Shown piece by piece: positions 60,319 to 64,000 of a DNA stretch of 64,000 nucleotides; position 1 is the first letter of the stretch; every line of letters starts with the position of its first letter. The position numbers and the translations under genes are program-made. The notes under the pieces were generated by a model that did not search any database, had not been told where the DNA came from, and saw nothing but the letters and a program-made list of their open reading frames with translations. Source of the stretch: Fictibacillus phosphorivorans (GTDB taxonomy: Bacteria; Bacillota; Bacilli; Bacillales; Fictibacillaceae); NCBI RefSeq assembly GCF_001619875.1, contig NZ_LRFC01000034.1, positions 166,956 through 230,955 on the forward strand. The letters run 5' to 3'.

Positions 60319-60636
60319 TTAACAATGGTCAACCCATTGTTCACTCCAGTCTTGTATCGCATTGATGATTGTTTTTAAAGAATTTCCTTTATCGGTAAGT
60401 GAATACTCAATTCGCACAGGTGTCTCAGGATAAACGTTGCGTTTTACAATTCCCACAGACTCTAACTCCTTCATGCGCTCAGTAAGCATGCGATCACTCA
60501 TCTCAGGGATTTGAGACTTAATATCTTTAAAGCGTTTAGGTCCATCCATCAAAACGCGAATGATGAGTCCTGTCCACTTTTTACCGATAATATCCATGGC
60601 TACTTCGTATTTCGGACACATAGTGCTATAATCCAT
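60319..60636 (-). CDS. HxlR family transcriptional regulator
   Basis: ATG 60636 lies 6 nt after AGAGGTGA; ATG 60642 is too close. The 105-aa winged-helix protein has the HxlR order: Cys near the N-terminus (MCPKYEVAMDIIGKKWTGLI), GPKRFKDIKSQIPEMSDRML, then RIEYSLTDKG. HxlR proteins sense aldehydes or redox stress. No neighbour is an obvious target. Confidence 0.88.
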   Translation of the reverse strand: MDYSTMCPKYEVAMDIIGKKWTGLIIRVLMDGPKRFKDIKSQIPEMSDRMLTERMKELESVGIVKRNVYPETPVRIEYSLTDKGNSLKTIINAIQDWSEQWVDHC

Positions 60637-60739
60637 TATCATTCACCTCTATTAGTACAAAGCTAAAACTTCAGTATATAATTTCCTATTATTATACGAT
60701 TTAAACTTACTTTTGTAAAGTTTATAACTTTTTAACGCT

Positions 60740-61858
60740 TTAAAGCTTAGACGCGTTTAATGTGAAGTCGGTGTCCTTATAGTAAGAATGCTTAACAAGA
60801 ACATTGGGTCCTAGGCATTGAACTGCAGGACAGTGGCAACTAAGCTCTTTTGCAAGAGCTGAATCATTCCATGTTTGATAAGCATCAATTAAGCTCTTAT
60901 CTTTAATGTTTCCGAGTGCAGGAGCATCACCAAAATCCGTTACAATGATGTTACCGTCGAAAAGGTTGATGTTTAACCTCGAACGTCCGTCAGGATCATT
61001 TCGCACTGTAACATTCTCTTCTGTTTGAAGTCTTCTGATTAATCTCAAGTCCTCTTCATTGTTAGAACATGCGTAAAAGGGAAGAGTTCCAAAGAGCATC
61101 CACGTTTTTTTATCTCGAATATCAAGAAGATGATGAATACTCTCACGCATTTCTGTTAAAGTTATCGTCTCCAGTGTACTGGCAAAGTCACTGGGGTACA
61201 TGGGGTGAATTTCATGTCTCTGACAGCCCATCTCAAGAACATGTTTGTGTATGTCTTCTAAGTAGGGAAGCGTCTTTTTGTTGAGCATCGTTTCAGCCGA
61301 GACCATAACACCTGCTTTTGTTAATGCTTGAGCGTTTTCAACAAGGCGTGAAAAATAAGCCTCTCTTTGTTGGACGGAAGGTTTTTTCTCCATCATTGCA
61401 AAGCCCGTTTCAGAAAACTCCTCCAACGTTCCCCAGTTATGGGAAATGTGAAGTACATCTAAGTATGGAATAATCTTTTCATAACGCGCTAAATCTAAGG
61501 TTAAATTGGAGTTAATCTGTGTGCGTGCACCTCGTTCTTTAGCGTACTTTAAGAGGGGTACAACATAGTTGTTAACTGATTTTAAAGAAAGCATCGGTTC
61601 GCCGCCTGTAATGCTGAAAGCTCTTAACTGGGGGATCTCATCAAGTCTTTTGATGACAAGGTCCAGCGGAAGAGGTTCAGGATCCTTTGTTTGCAAGGTG
61701 TAACCGACAGCACAATGAGCACAGCGCATGTTGCAAAGAGTTGTTGTCGTGATTTCAATATTGGATAGCTGCAATCTTTGGTGCTCACTCATATCTAAAT
61801 AAGCTTCCCACGGATCATAATCTGGGGTTATCGCTTTAAATTTTGTATATAATTCCAT
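60740..61858 (-). CDS. yfkAB: Radical SAM protein YfkAB
   Basis: ATG 61858 follows GAAGGAGAATATTTTA and gives 372 aa. The radical SAM motif CNMRCAHC has Cys42, Cys46 and Cys49, followed by SITGGEPML. Additional C-terminal cysteines (CHCPAVQC) may bind a second cluster. This matches the YfkAB family of B. subtilis; the reaction is unknown. Confidence 0.88.
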   Translation of the reverse strand: MELYTKFKAITPDYDPWEAYLDMSEHQRLQLSNIEITTTTLCNMRCAHCAVGYTLQTKDPEPLPLDLVIKRLDEIPQLRAFSITGGEPMLSLKSVNNYVVPLLKYAKERGARTQINSNLTLDLARYEKIIPYLDVLHISHNWGTLEEFSETGFAMMEKKPSVQQREAYFSRLVENAQALTKAGVMVSAETMLNKKTLPYLEDIHKHVLEMGCQRHEIHPMYPSDFASTLETITLTEMRESIHHLLDIRDKKTWMLFGTLPFYACSNNEEDLRLIRRLQTEENVTVRNDPDGRSRLNINLFDGNIIVTDFGDAPALGNIKDKSLIDAYQTWNDSALAKELSCHCPAVQCLGPNVLVKHSYYKDTDFTLNASKL

Positions 61859-62014
61859 TAAAATATTCTCCTTCATGACCAAAATGGACAATTTCTATCT
61901 TAACTGAACAAACGATAAAGAAAAAGGCTAACTTATGTTGTTAAATACTTAATCCAGTATTGGCAAAACCAGCTGGCCTTGTTAAAGTAGAATGGATGGA
62001 AAGGAGAGATCAAC

Positions 62015-62206
62015 ATGGGTAACTCTATTCAGGATAAATCCTCTCAAAAAGAATATATTAAAAATCGTATTGATTTATTAGTTGATGTTTTAGATTCTAT
62101 AGATGCTGAAACAGCTGGGATTGAAGAGATCGACAGAATTATTGGAATGCTTGATGACTTAGAAGAAAAATGTAAACAATTTCGCCACGATTGGGAAGAA
62201 AAATAA
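62015..62206 (+). CDS. SE1561 family small protein
   Basis: The 63-aa helical acidic protein (KEYIKNRIDLLVDVLDSID, then MLDDLEEKCKQFRHDWEEK) resembles the SE1561 family of Firmicutes. GGAAAGGAGAG precedes the ATG. Function unknown. Confidence 0.75.
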   Translation: MGNSIQDKSSQKEYIKNRIDLLVDVLDSIDAETAGIEEIDRIIGMLDDLEEKCKQFRHDWEEK

Positions 62207-62211
62207 GCTGA

Positions 62212-62246
62212 AATCCGTTTCTTTACTAAAGAGACGGATTTTTTTG
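62212..62246 (+). terminator. Terminator of the SE1561 gene
   Basis: AAATCCGTTTCTTT-ACTA-AAGAGACGGATTT is followed by TTTTTG. Confidence 0.88.
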
Positions 62247-62247
62247 T

Positions 62248-62281
62248 TATAATAAAGGCATTACATTTGTTTACGCTTACA
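62248..62281 (+). promoter_or_regulatory. Fumarase -10 box and cre-like site
   Basis: TATAAT (62248-62253) is a clear -10; no good -35 is seen because that region is the previous terminator. TGTTTACGCTTACA (62268-62281) matches cre at 13 of 14 on the opposite strand and lies just past the expected start, where CcpA would repress. Confidence 0.6.
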
Positions 62282-62310
62282 ATAGCAAGTCATAAAGGGG
62301 TAGTGAAGAG

Positions 62311-63858
62311 ATGGAGAAATTTCAAGAAAGCATGTACAAGCTGATTGTTGAAACATCAACTAAATTGCCAAAAGATGTTCGACGCGCGATTCTTGCTGCT
62401 AAAATTAAAGAAAATGCAGGTACACGTGCTGCGATGTCTTTAGATACGATTACAGATAATATTTTAAAAGCGGATGAAAATGTATCGCCGATCTGTCAGG
62501 ATACAGGACTCCCTACTTTTAAAATTAAAGTTCCAGTAGGAGCAAATCAGATTAAGATGAAAAAAGCGATTCGCCAAGCGATTGCAGATGCAACAAAAGA
62601 TACAAAACTTCGCCCGAACTCTGTTGACTCCATTACAGGTGACAACAGCGGGGACAACCTCGGTGATGGTACGCCAGTTATTAAATTTGAGCAATGGGAA
62701 GAAGACTATATTGATGCTCGTCTTATCTTAAAAGGCGGCGGATGTGAGAATAAAAATATTCAATACAGTCTCCCTGCTGAATTAGAAGGATTAGGCCGTG
62801 CCGGACGCGACTTGGATGGCATTCGTAAATGTATCATGCATTCCGTTTATCAAGCACAAGGTCAAGGATGCAGTGCCGGATTTATCGGTGTAGGCATCGG
62901 TGGAGACCGAACTTCTGGATATGAGCTAGCAAAAGAAATGCTGTTCCGTTCTGTAGATGATGTGAATCCAAATGAAAACCTTCGCAAGCTTGAAGAGTAC
63001 GTGATGGAGAATGCGAATAAACTTGGAATCGGTACGATGGGCTTTGGCGGCGAGACTACGCTGTTAGGCTGTAAAGTGGGCGTAATTAACCGTATTCCTG
63101 CAAGTTTCTTCGTTTCTGTTGCGTATAACTGCTGGGCTTATCGCCGCTTAGGGGTAAAACTAAACGCTGAAACAGGTGAAATCCAAGAGTGGCTTTATCA
63201 AGAAGGTGAAGAAGTGGATTTCAATAAGGCTGCGGAAGAAGCAGCAGCAGCTGTAGAACAGCAAGAAGAAAAAACAAGAAGCGTAACGCTCGAAGCACCA
63301 ATTACAGAAGAGCAAATCCGCGAGTTAAAAGTGGGGGATGTCGTGACGATCAACGGCATGATGCATACTGGCCGTGATGCGATCCACAAGCATCTTATGG
63401 ATAATCCGGCACCCATTGATCTTAATGGACAGATTATTTACCATTGTGGCCCTGTTATGGCCAAAGACGCTGATGGCAATTGGGTTGTGAAGGCTGCAGG
63501 ACCAACAACAAGTATTCGTGAGGAACCTTATCAAGGCGATATTATGAAAAAGTTTGGTATCCGCGCAGTAATCGGTAAGGGCGGAATGGGTCCCAAAACT
63601 TTGGCAGCACTTAAGGAACATGGCGGTGTTTATCTAAACGCAATCGGTGGTGCAGCTCAATATTATGCAGAGTGTATGGAAAAAGTAGAAGGTGTCGATC
63701 TGATGGAATTTGGTGTTCCAGAAGCAATGTGGCACATTCGCGTAAATGGATTCACAGCAGTTGTTACGATGGATTCACACGGAAACAGTCTTCATGAGCA
63801 TGTTGAAAAGTCATCTTTACAAAAGCTGGAGCAGTTTAAGGATCCGGTATTTAAATAA
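62311..63858 (+). CDS. fumA: Class I fumarate hydratase (4Fe-4S)
   Basis: The 515-aa enzyme joins the alpha domain (residues 1-290; cluster ligands in SPICQDTGLP, KGGGCENKN and GGETTLLGCKVG) with the beta domain (about 325-515; GPTTSIREEPY, then VIGKGGMG). An Ala/Glu-rich linker separates them. It interconverts fumarate and malate. B. subtilis relies on an unrelated class II enzyme. AAAGGGGTAGTGAAG precedes the ATG. Confidence 0.93.
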   Translation: MEKFQESMYKLIVETSTKLPKDVRRAILAAKIKENAGTRAAMSLDTITDNILKADENVSPICQDTGLPTFKIKVPVGANQIKMKKAIRQAIADATKDTKLRPNSVDSITGDNSGDNLGDGTPVIKFEQWEEDYIDARLILKGGGCENKNIQYSLPAELEGLGRAGRDLDGIRKCIMHSVYQAQGQGCSAGFIGVGIGGDRTSGYELAKEMLFRSVDDVNPNENLRKLEEYVMENANKLGIGTMGFGGETTLLGCKVGVINRIPASFFVSVAYNCWAYRRLGVKLNAETGEIQEWLYQEGEEVDFNKAAEEAAAAVEQQEEKTRSVTLEAPITEEQIRELKVGDVVTINGMMHTGRDAIHKHLMDNPAPIDLNGQIIYHCGPVMAKDADGNWVVKAAGPTTSIREEPYQGDIMKKFGIRAVIGKGGMGPKTLAALKEHGGVYLNAIGGAAQYYAECMEKVEGVDLMEFGVPEAMWHIRVNGFTAVVTMDSHGNSLHEHVEKSSLQKLEQFKDPVFK

Positions 63859-63871
63859 AAATTTGATTTTA

Positions 63872-63905
63872 AGCCACAGTTTGCATGTTGAACTGTGGTT
63901 TTTTT
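63872..63905 (+). terminator. Terminator of fumA
   Basis: AGCCACAGTT-TGCATGTTG-AACTGTGGTT is followed by TTTTT. Confidence 0.85.
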
Positions 63906-63939
63906 GTTTTTTAAGGTGGTTTATAGATTTTGCATGCTT

Positions 63940-64000
63940 GTCCAGCGGCTGATAAGCACGCTGGACGAGCGCCATACGAAAAATACGAGCGCCATACGAA
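63940..64000. repeat. Hairpin and start of array F, 20-bp unit
   Basis: GTCCAGCG (63940-63947) pairs with CGCTGGAC (63959-63966). From 63961 two 20-bp units sharing ACGAGCGCCATACGAA run to the window end, so the array probably continues beyond it. Confidence 0.7.

Overview
The window is AT-rich, low-GC Gram-positive DNA from an endospore-forming Bacillaceae. Evidence for this: gerP spore-permeability genes, bacillithiol synthesis (bshB2-yojF), a qoxABCD quinol oxidase, cre, SigB, SigK and ECF promoter motifs, strong AAGGAGG ribosome sites, and B. subtilis-like gene sets (yfmM, tcyP, proBA, tre, fru, yfkJ/H/F/D/AB). A Fictibacillus-like genome is my best guess, by recall only. No rRNA, tRNA, CRISPR array, prophage or transposase gene was seen.

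Layout. 1-6.1 kb: the end of a NERD-type protein, an ABC-F ATPase, small membrane and folate-related genes, and the cystine carrier TcyP. 6.4-10.5 kb: qoxABCD behind a promoter that overlaps a near-perfect Rex operator. 10.6-17.4 kb: a tandem array, a full-length NERD paralogue, proBA, yojF-bshB2 and pdxK. 17.5-21.7 kb: the trehalose operon treP-treA-treR with two TreR operators. 22-25 kb: an NhaC-type antiporter, then an HTH regulator and psd that share an 18-bp operator. 25-28.8 kb: fruR-fruK-fruA. 28.8-32 kb: an AAC(3)-like acetyltransferase, a YggT-like protein, a DsrE/YedF-like protein and an AIM24 protein. 32.4-35.6 kb: a rearranged, divergently transcribed gerP cluster, each arm carrying an Hsp20-like gene and starting at its own SigK-type promoter. 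35.7-37.5 kb: a second ABC-F gene behind an attenuator-like leader. 37.5-46.4 kb: small and secreted proteins, a Bax-inhibitor-1 protein with an ECF promoter, two low-complexity secreted proteins, a peroxiredoxin with an in-frame TGA at its catalytic position, an SDR enzyme, a 26-codon mini-gene and rsgA. 46.7-52.4 kb: a YjbQ protein and livJHMGF. 53-62 kb: the yfk neighbourhood. 62.3-63.9 kb: class I fumarase.

The most notable signal is at 43139-43606. A peroxiredoxin-like gene has TGA exactly where the family has its peroxidatic cysteine (PxxxTxxC). A hairpin whose loop starts with G lies 19 nt after the TGA, as expected for a bacterial SECIS. This points to a selenoprotein, or less likely a nonsense mutation. 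A YedF-like DsrE protein, a family linked to selenium metabolism, is 13 kb away.

Two kinds of non-coding repeat fill many gaps. One is a roughly 130-bp imperfect inverted repeat (five near-complete or interrupted copies, one truncated, one relic), one copy of which is split by a different inverted repeat. The other is a set of six intergenic arrays with unrelated units but the same 20-21-bp period, each lying downstream of a gene's terminator.
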